A DNA stretch of 21,095 bases from assembly GCA_016713435.1 (NCBI GenBank), contig JADJPD010000007.1, positions 1-21,095 of the forward strand, given 5' to 3'. Under the pieces are notes generated by a model. It was not told the DNA's origin, made no database searches, and saw only the letters and a list, made by a program, of their open reading frames with translations. Made by a program: the position numbers and the translations under genes. This DNA is from Gemmatimonadota bacterium. GTDB taxonomy: Bacteria > Gemmatimonadota > Gemmatimonadetes > Gemmatimonadales > GWC2-71-9. The stretch's first letter is position 1. Every line of letters begins with the position of its first letter. This document shows positions 14,696-21,095 of this stretch, one piece after another.

Positions 14696-16879
14696 TCAGG
14701 GAACGGCTTCGACAATCAGGTCCGCCTGCTGGCGGCGGACCACATAGCGCGTGCCGGCCGGGTTGCCGCCCTGGTAGAGCGCGCGCACCAGCGCCGGGCT
14801 GATCTCGTGTTCCACGAGGTGCTCCACCGCGCGGGTGTTGGCATGCGCCTTCCACGCCCCCGCGAGCCAGCTGACGATCGACGCGTCCCAGTCGAGCGTC
14901 ACCCCGTGCTCGCGGTGCCGCGCCGCCACCTCCGGGAGGAGCCGCGTGGTGATCCAGTCGCTGCCGAGCGTAGCGGCGGCGGGCGCCTCGTCGAACCAGA
15001 AGTCCACCGTCCCCGCCAGCTCCGGGCCCAGCCGTTCGGCCAGGTCCGGCTCCACCGCGTCGGGGGCCGGCTGTGCCCCCGACGCCGCAAACCCGATGGT
15101 GCCGATCTCCCGGTCCTGCGCCGCACCGAGCGTCATGAGCACCACCGCGTCGCTCAGGTAGATACGCCGGCCCTGGAAGTCCGTGATCACGCCCTGCGTG
15201 ATGGCCGGCAGGAAGGCCGCCAGCACCGAGGGATGGCAGCGATCGATCCGGTCACAGAGCACCACCGACCACGGCATCTCGGCCAGCGCGTACAGTGCGT
15301 GCCGGTCCTCGTAGCCCACGTACCCGGCCGGCGAGCCGAGCAGCGCCGTCAGGCTGGCATCGTCCTGGAACCGCGCGAAGTCGATCCGCACCACTCGCCG
15401 CGCGTCGCCGTACAGTCCCTCGGCGATCACCTCGGCGAGTACCGGCGCGTGCTCGTGCATCTCACCCCCGAGGGCCACCACCGCGTTGGGGCGCGCCGCC
15501 CGCAGGTCCAGCCCACGGCTCGTCACCTCGAGCCGGCCCACCAGGCGCTCGGCCGAGTCGTCATCGAGCAGCTGCTCCTGCACCAGCCGCTCGCGCAGCG
15601 ACGCCAGCCGCGCCCGCTCCAGCGACGGCAGGCCCAGCATCCGCTTCACGACGGCCTCGGCCTCCACCCGGGTCACCGCGGGAAGCCCACGGCTCACCCC
15701 ATGCGCCACCGCCTGGTCGAGGAGGTCCACGGCCTTGTCGGGGAAGTGGCGGTTGGGCATGAACTGCCGCGCCACGTCCACGATCCAGCGCAGGACCTCA
15801 TCGCCCACCGTGAGGCCGCGGCCGCGGGTCAGGTCGTCCCGGACCACCTTGAGCACCTCGAGCGTGCGCTCCGGCGTCAGCTCGGCGATCCGCACCGGCT
15901 GGAAGCGCCGCTCGAGCGCCCGGTCGTGCTCGATGAAGCGCCGGTACTCCTCGTCGGTGGTCGCCCCGATGCAGGCGATCTCGCCGCGGGCCAGCGCCGG
16001 CTTGAGCATGCTCGACAGGTCGCCGGTCCCCTCCCGGCCACCCGCCCCCATGATGGCGTGCACCTCGTCGATGAAGAGCACGATGCCGTCCTGCTTCGCC
16101 TCGGCCAGGATGGCGCCCACCCGCTTGTCGAGCTCGCCCACGATCCCGGCCCCGGCCACCAGCGCCGACGGCTGCAGGCCAAAGAGCCGCACCCCCATGA
16201 GGGGTGCCGGCACCTGGCCCGCCGCGATCCGCTGGGCGATCCCTTCGACGATGGCGGTCTTGCCCGTCCCCGCGGCCCCCACCAGCAGGGGATTCCGCTT
16301 GGTGCGCCGGCAGAGCGTCTCGATGATGGTCTCGATCTCGGTGTCGCGCCCCACGCACGAGGGCAGCTTGCCTTCGCGCGCCGCCTGCGTGAGGTCCCGG
16401 CCAAAGCGCTCCAGCGTGGGCGTCGGCTGCAGGGTGCGGATGCCCTCCAGGGGAGCGGCCGGCCGCGCCTCGGGAGCGCGCTTCTCGGCCTCGCTCCCGG
16501 ACGCGGGCGTCGCCGGGGCGGTGGCGGTCGGGGGCGTGGCCACCTGGTAGGTCACCGGGTGGCCGGACGCCCGCAGCACCGCTGCGAGCAGGTCCCGCTC
16601 CCCCACCATCCCTTTCCCGAGCCCCCGCGCGATCGCCGAGGCCTCGCGCTCCAGGGTGGCGGCGGGATAGGGCTGGGCGCCCTGGGCCGCGGCGCGAGCG
16701 GCCTGCTTGGCCGTGGAAAGGTCCAGCCCCGGCGAGAGCGTGGCCACCATCGGCGCGTAGCGCTCAAGGAAGAGCAGCAGCCAGTCGGGAAGCCCCGCGG
16801 CGGGACGGTCGCCGAGTTCGCGGAGCAACCGGGCCGCCCCGGCGGTCAGGGGCAGGTCAGCAGGAGCCGGTGTCGTCAT
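14696..16879 (-). CDS. Clp-type double-AAA+ ATPase with a degenerate second ATPase domain
   Basis: 727 residues. An N-terminal helical region (1-105) resembles a single Clp N-repeat. D1 is intact: Walker A GAAGTGKT (201-208), Walker B IVLFIDEVH (D271, E272), ACIGATTDEEYRRF, and the arginine-finger stretch ALERRF. D1's pore-loop site reads AGIVGE where ClpA/B/C have KYRG. D2 aligns throughout but is dead: Walker A is GGEMHEHA (471-478), Walker B is VVLCDRID with the catalytic Glu replaced by Arg (544), and the FxNRID arginine finger reads LAGTVD. The D2 pore loop GYVGYE (519-524) is kept, as is an IGF tripeptide (595-597) at the place of the ClpP-docking loop in ClpA/ClpC. There is no ClpB-type middle domain. 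Probably an unfoldase-like or scaffold ATPase; its partner may be the YbjN-like protein. Start 16879 is uncertain; 16936 is possible. Confidence 0.85.
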   Translation of the reverse strand: MTTPAPADLPLTAGAARLLRELGDRPAAGLPDWLLLFLERYAPMVATLSPGLDLSTAKQAARAAAQGAQPYPAATLEREASAIARGLGKGMVGERDLLAAVLRASGHPVTYQVATPPTATAPATPASGSEAEKRAPEARPAAPLEGIRTLQPTPTLERFGRDLTQAAREGKLPSCVGRDTEIETIIETLCRRTKRNPLLVGAAGTGKTAIVEGIAQRIAAGQVPAPLMGVRLFGLQPSALVAGAGIVGELDKRVGAILAEAKQDGIVLFIDEVHAIMGAGGREGTGDLSSMLKPALARGEIACIGATTDEEYRRFIEHDRALERRFQPVRIAELTPERTLEVLKVVRDDLTRGRGLTVGDEVLRWIVDVARQFMPNRHFPDKAVDLLDQAVAHGVSRGLPAVTRVEAEAVVKRMLGLPSLERARLASLRERLVQEQLLDDDSAERLVGRLEVTSRGLDLRAARPNAVVALGGEMHEHAPVLAEVIAEGLYGDARRVVRIDFARFQDDASLTALLGSPAGYVGYEDRHALYALAEMPWSVVLCDRIDRCHPSVLAAFLPAITQGVITDFQGRRIYLSDAVVLMTLGAAQDREIGTIGFAASGAQPAPDAVEPDLAERLGPELAGTVDFWFDEAPAAATLGSDWITTRLLPEVAARHREHGVTLDWDASIVSWLAGAWKAHANTRAVEHLVEHEISPALVRALYQGGNPAGTRYVVRRQQADLIVEAVP

Positions 16880-16927
16880 CGGGTCGGGAAGCGGATGCGG
16901 GTTGGGTCGGCGGACGCCGCCCCCGTG

Positions 16928-16956
16928 AGTATTCATCACCAGGCCCGACCCCGCAA
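16928..16956 (-). promoter_or_regulatory. Candidate promoter of the Clp-like/YbjN operon
   Basis: On the minus strand TTGCGG (16951-16956) and AATACT (16928-16933) are 17 bp apart. The predicted transcription start would fall about 40 nt before the ATG at 16879, favouring that start over the one at 16936, which overlaps the promoter. Confidence 0.45.
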
Positions 16957-16988
16957 CCACATCCAGCGGGCCGTCCCGTACATCCCCC

Positions 16989-17028
16989 AAAACCAGCGCG
17001 GCCCGGGCAGAGACCCGGGCCGCGCTGG
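16989..17028 (-). terminator. Intrinsic terminator of tRNA-Asn
   Basis: A perfect 15-bp stem, 16993-17007 with 17014-17028, six-base loop, followed on the minus strand by TTTT (16989-16992). It lies 21 bp beyond the tRNA 3' end and is the only hairpin in the window with a clear T-run. Confidence 0.85.
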
Positions 17029-17049
17029 ATGGTGGTCAAGTGAGGAAAG

Positions 17050-17122
17050 CTCCCGAGGCAGGACTCGAACCTGCGACCCGCTGATTAACAGTCAGCTGCT
17101 CTACCAACTGAGCTACTCGGGA
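17050..17122 (-). tRNA. tRNA-Asn (anticodon GUU)
   Basis: A full cloverleaf on the minus strand: acceptor TCCCGAG/CTCGGGA, D-arm GCTC-AGTTGGTA-GAGC, anticodon arm GCTGA-CTGTTAA-TCAGC with GTT at the anticodon, five-base variable loop GGGTC, and T-arm GCAGG-TTCGAGT-CCTGC. The discriminator base is G, as usual for tRNA-Asn. CCA is not encoded. Own promoter upstream and terminator downstream. Confidence 0.97.
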
Positions 17123-17131
17123 AGGCGCGAG

Positions 17132-17160
17132 AGAATAGCCACACCTTCCCCGAAGTGCAA
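17132..17160 (-). promoter_or_regulatory. Promoter of tRNA-Asn
   Basis: TTGCAC (17155-17160), 17-bp spacer, TATTCT (17132-17137) on the minus strand, ending 9 nt before the mature tRNA 5' end. This is a near-consensus sigma70 arrangement and the best-supported promoter in the window. Confidence 0.75.
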
Positions 17161-17181
17161 GCCAGAGCGCAGACAAGCCGT

Positions 17182-17209
17182 TTGAGAGACAGTCATGAGG
17201 CAGTATAAT
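17182..17209 (+). promoter_or_regulatory. Strong candidate promoter firing into the low-GC gap
   Basis: TTGAGA (17182-17187), 16-bp spacer and a perfect TATAAT (17204-17209) on the plus strand, divergent from the tRNA promoter. A transcript would start near 17216, about 310 nt before holB. What it makes is unknown. Confidence 0.55.
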
Positions 17210-17511
17210 GACTTCATGATGACACTTAGGCTGCCGAACCAGGCTGAACCTGCCGATTCGCGCCCAAATGGCCATCAGGGACCCCCTCCACCGTCACGTC
17301 CAGGCGACACCCCCAAGCACAAACGAGAGCAGCACTTACACGAGAAGCGAGCAGACGCTCACATTCCAATGCTAGCGAGCGAGCACTCACATCTACCAAC
17401 GCTTGGAGCAAGCCAATTTCCCCGTCGGTTGGCCACTGCCCAAATGACACCTAAGTCAATGTGGAAAATGCCTTTACACGTTCGGGCAGTACCGGAAACG
17501 CCGCGCGCTCC
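17210..17511. other. Lower-GC intergenic region of unknown content
   Basis: About 300 bp without a recognisable gene. A hand count over 17221-17520 gives 173 G+C of 300, about 58%, well below the flanking genes. The plus frame from 17219 stays open into holB (about 102 codons, Pro/His-rich), and a minus frame 17450-17226 (GTG start, 74 codons) is also open; neither resembles a known protein. I saw none of the conserved cores of SRP RNA, tmRNA or RNase P RNA. Small repeated words occur: GCCCAAATG near 17262 and 17439, ATGACAC near 17219 and 17444. Possible explanations are an unrecognised small RNA, a long 5' leader, or the worn remnant of an insertion next to the tRNA. Confidence 0.4.
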
Positions 17512-17517
17512 TACCTT
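17512..17517 (+). promoter_or_regulatory. Leaderless-type -10 element of holB
   Basis: TACCTT, then TTGCGCC (7 nt), then the ATG at 17525, without a Shine-Dalgarno sequence. Same hexamer and nearly the same spacing as fpg and uvrA. Confidence 0.5.
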
Positions 17518-17524
17518 TTGCGCC

Positions 17525-18607
17525 ATGCCGTTACTTCCCCTCGTTGGCCACGACGCGGCCAAGGCGCAGGTCCAGAAGAGCCTGGCCGAGGGGCGGCTCC
17601 CCCAGATGCTCCTGCTGGTGGGGCCGAGCGGGATCGGCAAGCAGAGGTTCGGGTTGTGGCTGGCGCAGGCGCTGTTCTGTGAGGGGCCGACCGGCCGTGC
17701 GGGACGTGCCGTAGCTGTCTGCAGGTGGCAGGGCTCGCGCACCCGGATCTGCACTGGTTCATGCCGGTGCCCCGGCCCAAGGCCAGCGAGCCGGACAAGC
17801 AGGTGGAGGAGCTGGCGGAGGCGATCGGGGCGGTCATCGAGGAGCGGCGGAGCCAGCCGCTCTGGCAACCGGCGGACGGCCTGGCCGGGCATTTCGTGGC
17901 CACCGCCCGGCTGCTCCAGCGGCGGGCGGCGCTGACGCCGGTGCAGGGCAAGCGGAAGATGTTCCTGGTGGCCGAGGCCGACCGGCTGGTGCCCCAGGAA
18001 TCGAGCCCAGAGGCGGCCAATGCCCTCCTCAAGCTGCTCGAGGAGCCGCCGGCGGACAGCACCTTCCTCCTGACCGTGACGGATGCCAACCGGCTGCTGC
18101 CGACCATCCGCTCCCGGCTGATCCCGCTCCGGCTGGGCCGGCTGCAGGATGGGGAGGTTGAGCGGTTCCTGGCCGCCCATGCCGGGGCAAGCGGGATGGC
18201 ACTGGGGCGGATGGTGAGCGCCGGGGAGGGCTCGATTGGCCGGGCGCTGGCCGCCGGGGACGACTCGGCCAAGGCCACCCGGGCGGTGGACGAGCTCCTG
18301 AAGGCGGTGACCAGTGGCCCCGCCGGCCGGGCGGAGCGGGCCCTCAAGCAGGGGCCGTGGGCGGCGCGCGGGGACTTCACCGCGATGCTGGATGCCCTCG
18401 CCGATACCCTGGCCGATGCGGCCCGGCAGGCCGCCGGGGGCCGGGCCCGGCGGCCGCTGCCCGAGGCGCTGAGCCGGCCGCATGCCGTGAGCGCGCTGGT
18501 GACGGCGCAGGAGAAGGTGGGCCCGGGCGCGGGAGGCCGCGCAGGGCAACGTGAATCCCCAGCTCCTGCTCATGGCGCTGGCGGACGACCTGGCGGAGGT
18601 GCTGTGA
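17525..18607 (+). CDS. holB: DNA polymerase III delta' subunit (clamp loader; two frameshifts)
   Basis: About 360 residues once two breaks are bridged. The start MPLLPLVGHDAAKAQVQ leads to a P-loop LLLVGPSGIGKQ, a zinc module in which restoring one base before 17698 gives CEGPTGRxCGTCRSC (C-x8-C-x2-C-x2-C, as in E. coli delta'), then LAHPDLHWF, ANALLKLLEEPPADSTFLL and LLPTIRSR. Delta' sits in the clamp-loader pentamer and helps load the sliding clamp. An extra G near 18518-18521 hides the C-terminus; removing it gives a smooth helix ending ADDLAEVL and a TGA at 18605. Both breaks look like indel errors because the protein is conserved on each side. The stop overlaps the moaC GTG start (GTGA). 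The usual neighbour tmk is absent. Confidence 0.85.
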
Positions 18608-19100
18608 GCCTGAGCCACGTGGACGACAAGGGCCGGGCCCGCATGGTGGACGTGGGTGGCAAGCCCGTCACCCAGCGCACCGCGGTGGCCGAAGGCCAGG
18701 TGCGGATGAGCGCCGAGGCGCTTTGCGCTGGTCGGGGAGAACGCCATCGCCAAGGGCGACGTGCTGCGGGTCGCGGAGGTGGCGGGCACGATGGGCGGCA
18801 AGCAGACGGGCACGCTGATCCCGCTGTGTCACCCGCTGGCGCTGGATGCGCTGACGGTGGAGTGCGAAGCGGACGCCGAGCTTCCGGGCGTCCGGGTCAG
18901 GGCCCCGACGCGGTGACGAGCCGCACCGGGGTGGAAGATGGAAGCGCTGACGGCGGTCGCGGTCGCTTGTCTCACCGTCTACGACATGGTGAAGGCGGTG
19001 GATCGCGGAATGACCATCGACGGCATCCGCCTGGTCGCCAAGACCGGCGGTACCAAGGGTGACTGGGTGGCCGCGCGGGTGGGCCCGTCGCCCCTACTAG
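18604..19100 (+). CDS. moaC: Cyclic pyranopterin monophosphate synthase (three or four frameshifts)
   Basis: The pieces assemble into a full MoaC of about 160 residues: SHVDDKGRARMVDVGGKPVT, KGDVLRVAEVAGTMGGKQTG, LIPLCHPLALDALTV, TSRTGVE, then MEALTAVAVACLTVYDMVK and the end DGIRLVAKTGGTKGDW. LCHPL and the MEALTAV..C..DM.KA block are the MoaC active-site signatures. With MoaA it converts GTP to cyclic pyranopterin monophosphate in molybdenum-cofactor synthesis. The frame changes at about 18721 (extra base), 18902-18913 (missing base) and 18934-18937 (extra A). The last frame lacks a stop before the next gene, so a further indel in 19064-19097 probably restores the TAG at 19098-19100. GTG start at 18604 overlaps the holB stop, so translation is coupled. 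Confidence 0.82.
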
Positions 19101-19104
19101 GAGG
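19099..19104 (+). promoter_or_regulatory. Ribosome binding site of the small lytic transglycosylase
   Basis: A perfect AGGAGG lies 4 nt before the ATG at 19109. It overlaps the TAG that probably ends moaC and shows that a new gene starts here although the frame is open from moaC. Confidence 0.8.
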
Positions 19105-19108
19105 TTGC

Positions 19109-19796
19109 ATGAGTATCGAAGAACCCGATCCGACCGGTCGCGCGGGGTGGACCCGGCGCCTGCTCGCCAAGGGCGCTGCCCTGCTCGTGGCCACGCTCAT
19201 CGTGAGCGCCCTGGCCGGCTCGAGCGCGCGGGTGCGCGCCTCGAACGAGCCCGCGGCCCCCACGATCGGGATGGTGGCGGACGAGGTGCGGAACCTGGCC
19301 CGCCGGCTGGAAACCACCAAGGGGGAGCTCGCCATGGCGCGCGCCCAGGTGGATCGCGCCAACAACATCATCCGCTACTCGAGCCAGTACCAGATCGGCG
19401 GACCTCGCCGCGGCCATCTACGATATCGCCTGAGCGAGGGATCGACACTGACGTGGCGTTCCGCCTGGTGAAGGTGGAGAGCCAGTTCGCCCAAGGCCCT
19501 CTCGGGCAAGGGGGCCATCGGCTACGCGCAGGTGCAGCTCCGGACGGCGCGCTTCTACGAGCCCGGCCTGTCCGAGGAGCAGCTCTACCAGCGCGACGTG
19601 AACCTGCGCATCGGGTTCCGATTCCTCCGCGACCTGCTGCGCCGCCACGATGGCGACTTCCGGCTCGCGTCAGGCCTACAACCGCGGCCCGGGCCGGGTG
19701 GAGGAGATCCTGCTGCAGGGCGGCGACCCGTCGAACGGCTACGCCGAGGCGGTGCTCAAGGGCACCCGCCACGCGCCGGGAGCGGTGATCGAGTAG
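19109..19796 (+). CDS. Small membrane-anchored lytic transglycosylase, SLT domain (about five frameshifts)
   Basis: About 228 residues when breaks are bridged. Residues 1-25 are polar, 26-44 form one membrane helix (AALLVATLIVSALAG), then a coiled-coil-like stretch (VADEVRNLARRLETTKGELA) precedes the SLT domain: DLAAAIYDIA, LSEG, IDTDVAFRLVKVESQF with the catalytic Glu, KALSGKGAIGYAQVQ, DVNLRIGFRFLRDLL, and QAYNRGPGRVEEILLQGG. These enzymes cleave peptidoglycan glycan strands to 1,6-anhydromuramic ends in the periplasm. The frame shifts near 19400, 19430, 19440, 19491 and 19670, mostly at or beside homopolymers, giving five indels in under 300 bp. Every piece matches the family, so the gene is probably intact in the organism. 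It ends TAG at 19794, 21 bp before a strong terminator. Confidence 0.78.
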
Positions 19797-19817
19797 GCGC
19801 TACGCCCCCTGAACGGC

Positions 19818-19853
19818 CGACGGGCCGCCTGCCTCCCGGCAGGCGGCCCGTCG
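19818..19853. terminator. Strong bidirectional stem-loop
   Basis: A perfect 16-bp stem, 19818-19833 with 19838-19853, and a TCCC loop. It lies between the convergent stops at 19796 and 19872. Little T follows on either strand. Confidence 0.78.
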
Positions 19854-19871
19854 TGCGTCCGGGCGGTCGCG

Positions 19872-21095
19872 TCAGCCCGGGATCTTGAGCCGGACGCCGG
19901 CCTTGAGGACGGTGCGCGGGGTCATGCCGTTGGCTTCCCGCAACGAGGCGATGGTCACGCCGTAGCGCGCCGCGATCGCGGTGAGCGTCTCGCCGCGGCG
20001 CACCAGGTGGGTGGCCGGCCGCTCCGCGGGAGCGCCGGTGCTGCTCGGCGCCGGGGCGGGTGCAGGCTGGTGGGCCGGCGCGGACTCGGCCTCCGGGGCC
20101 GGCCGGGCGGGGGCCGGCACGCGGATCACCTGGCCGGCGCGGATCATCGAGGTGCGGCCCAGGGCATTCAGCGACCGGAGCCGTGTCACCGACGTGCTGT
20201 ACTTCTCCGCGATGCCCGACAGCGTCTCGCCCGGGCGCACCCGGTAGCGGATGGTGGTGGACGAGGTGCCGCGCGCCGTCACGGTGCGCTCCGCGGCCTC
20301 GGGCACGTTGGGCACGAAGCTCGTGGGCACCACCAGCCGGGTGCCGATCTTGAGCCGCGTCATCCGCACGCCCGGGTTGGCGTCGGTCAGGAGCCGCGTG
20401 TTCACGCGGTACATCCGCGCGATGCTCGCCGTCTGGCCCCGGGCCACCACGTGCTCCACGTAGTGCACCCGGTCGTTCTCCGGCAGTTCCGCGTAACGCG
20501 CTTCCACCAGGGCGCCGAGCCCCGTGGGCAGGCGGACGACCGACGGCGTGCGGGGCGGCGTGACCGAGCGGATGTAGTGCGGGTTGAGCTCGCGCAGGAA
20601 CGCCACGGAAGTGTCGGCCAGCCGCGCGAGGACGTCGAGGCCGGTGGCATCCGGCACGATGATCGAGTCGTACGACACCGGCTGGATGTCCGTGAAGCGG
20701 ACGAAGCCGTACTTCTCCGGCTGCTTGGCGATCAGCGCCGCGGCGATGAGCTTCGGGACGTAGTCCTTGGTTTCCCGCCGCAGGAAGCGGGTGTCATAGA
20801 GGCGGAAGAAGGTGGCGTCCGCGTTTTCCTCTTCCTCGTCGTCGCCGTCGGGGAGGCGGCGGAGGCCGCGGCCCACCTTGCCGGCGCCGGCATTGTACGC
20901 CGCGGCGGCGAGGTACATGGAGCCGAAGCGGTCGCGCAGGTCGGCGAGGTGGCGCGCGGCCGCGTCGGTGGCGCGGACGAAGTCGCGCCGCTCGTCCACT
21001 CCTGGTGTCCACGCGCAGGCCGTAGAGCTTGCCCGTCCCCTTCATGAACTGCCGCATCCCCGTGGCCGCGCGCGGCTCACGGCCGCGTTCGAGAA
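19872..21095 (-). CDS. MltD-like lytic transglycosylase with three LysM domains, partial (N-terminus outside window)
   Basis: The C-terminal 400 or so residues are present. The SLT domain enters at the window edge with SNAAVSRA, then ATGMRQFMKGTGKLYGLRVDT, LAAAAYNAGAGKVGRGL, and the MltD-type RETKDYVPKLIAAALIAKQP. The catalytic Glu, expected just before the SNAAVSRA stretch, is outside the window. An acidic insert (DGDDEEEENAD) splits the SLT tail. Three LysM peptidoglycan-binding repeats follow: HVVARGQTASIARMYRVN, YRVRPGETLSGIAEKYSTS and HLVRRGETLTAIAARYGV, the last two separated by an Ala/Pro linker. The protein would cut and bind periplasmic murein. Frame breaks occur near 21000 (extra A) and near 21069, both with conserved sequence on each side. 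It is convergent with the other transglycosylase gene. Confidence 0.88.

Noticed and set aside
14807..17185. A 792-codon open frame on the plus strand across the Clp-like gene, running into the tRNA
   Set aside because: Low-complexity Arg/His/Gly composition, antisense to conserved AAA+ motifs, and it crosses the tRNA-Asn gene.
17226..17450. A 74-codon minus-strand frame (GTG start) in the low-GC gap
   Set aside because: No Shine-Dalgarno at proper spacing, no matching promoter and no recognisable motif; kept only as part of the unexplained region.
17219..17524. An N-terminal extension of holB through the low-GC gap (about 102 codons)
   Set aside because: The open frame continues in phase, but the extension is Pro/His-rich and unlike delta'; the family start is MPLLPLVGH at 17525 behind a TACCTT box.
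17050..17524. tRNA-Asn as an attachment site of an integrated element
   Set aside because: I found no repeat of the tRNA 3' end and no integrase or phage gene in the window; only the GC drop hints at it.
19109..19796. Treating the small transglycosylase as a pseudogene
   Set aside because: All SLT motifs including the catalytic Glu are present once one-base shifts are bridged, and neighbouring essential genes show the same type of break, so sequence error is more likely.

Overview
This 21.1-kb window is high-GC bacterial chromosome, densely packed with protein genes on both strands. It looks like Gemmatimonadota or a similar high-GC, Gram-negative-type bacterium. That placement is an inference from base composition, the lipoprotein and lytic-transglycosylase content, and what look like leaderless -10 promoters. 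No prophage, insertion sequence or CRISPR array is visible.

Layout. (1) At 1-4788 on the minus strand a cluster reads, in transcription order: an LPG-synthase-type membrane protein, an ABC exporter, a tail-anchored protein with three FHA domains, and the start of a PP2C phosphatase. The last two look like a phospho-threonine signalling pair at the inner membrane. (2) At 4860-8596 on the plus strand are uvrA and an EamA/DMT transporter, overlapping by ATGA. (3) At 8676-10202 is a DUF839/PhoX-like lipoprotein bracketed by two hairpins that share a GGGGCGGC stem. (4) At 10276-11403, minus strand, is DAHP synthase. (5) At 11463-14164, plus strand, are an Fpg/Nei-family glycosylase, an overlapping APC permease, and a small lipoprotein with an HExxH motif. 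(6) At 14223-16879, minus strand, a two-gene operon encodes a Clp-type double-AAA+ ATPase whose second ATPase ring has lost its catalytic residues, followed by a YbjN/CesT-like protein. (7) At 17050-17122 is tRNA-Asn(GUU), with its own promoter and terminator. (8) At 17123-17524 is a stretch of lower GC with a strong promoter and no convincing gene. (9) At 17525-19796, plus strand, are holB (clamp-loader delta'), moaC (molybdopterin synthesis) and a small membrane-anchored lytic transglycosylase. (10) From 19872 to the window end, minus strand, is the C-terminal part of an MltD-like transglycosylase with three LysM domains.

Regulation. uvrA, fpg and holB each carry TA(T/C)CTT exactly 7-8 nt before the ATG and no Shine-Dalgarno sequence. 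This suggests leaderless transcripts for these DNA-metabolism genes. Exported proteins instead have clear ribosome binding sites (8666, 13740, 19099). Strong stem-loops separate most transcription units.

Sequence quality. The genes at 164-3653 and 17.5-21.1 kb contain many one-base frame breaks inside otherwise well-conserved proteins, while 3.65-17.5 kb is clean. The simplest reading is assembly or sequencing indels at the two ends, not gene decay. The affected genes are annotated as single CDSs spanning the breaks.

The most unusual element is the Clp-like ATPase with an intact D1, a dead D2 and a retained IGF tripeptide, paired with a YbjN-like protein.
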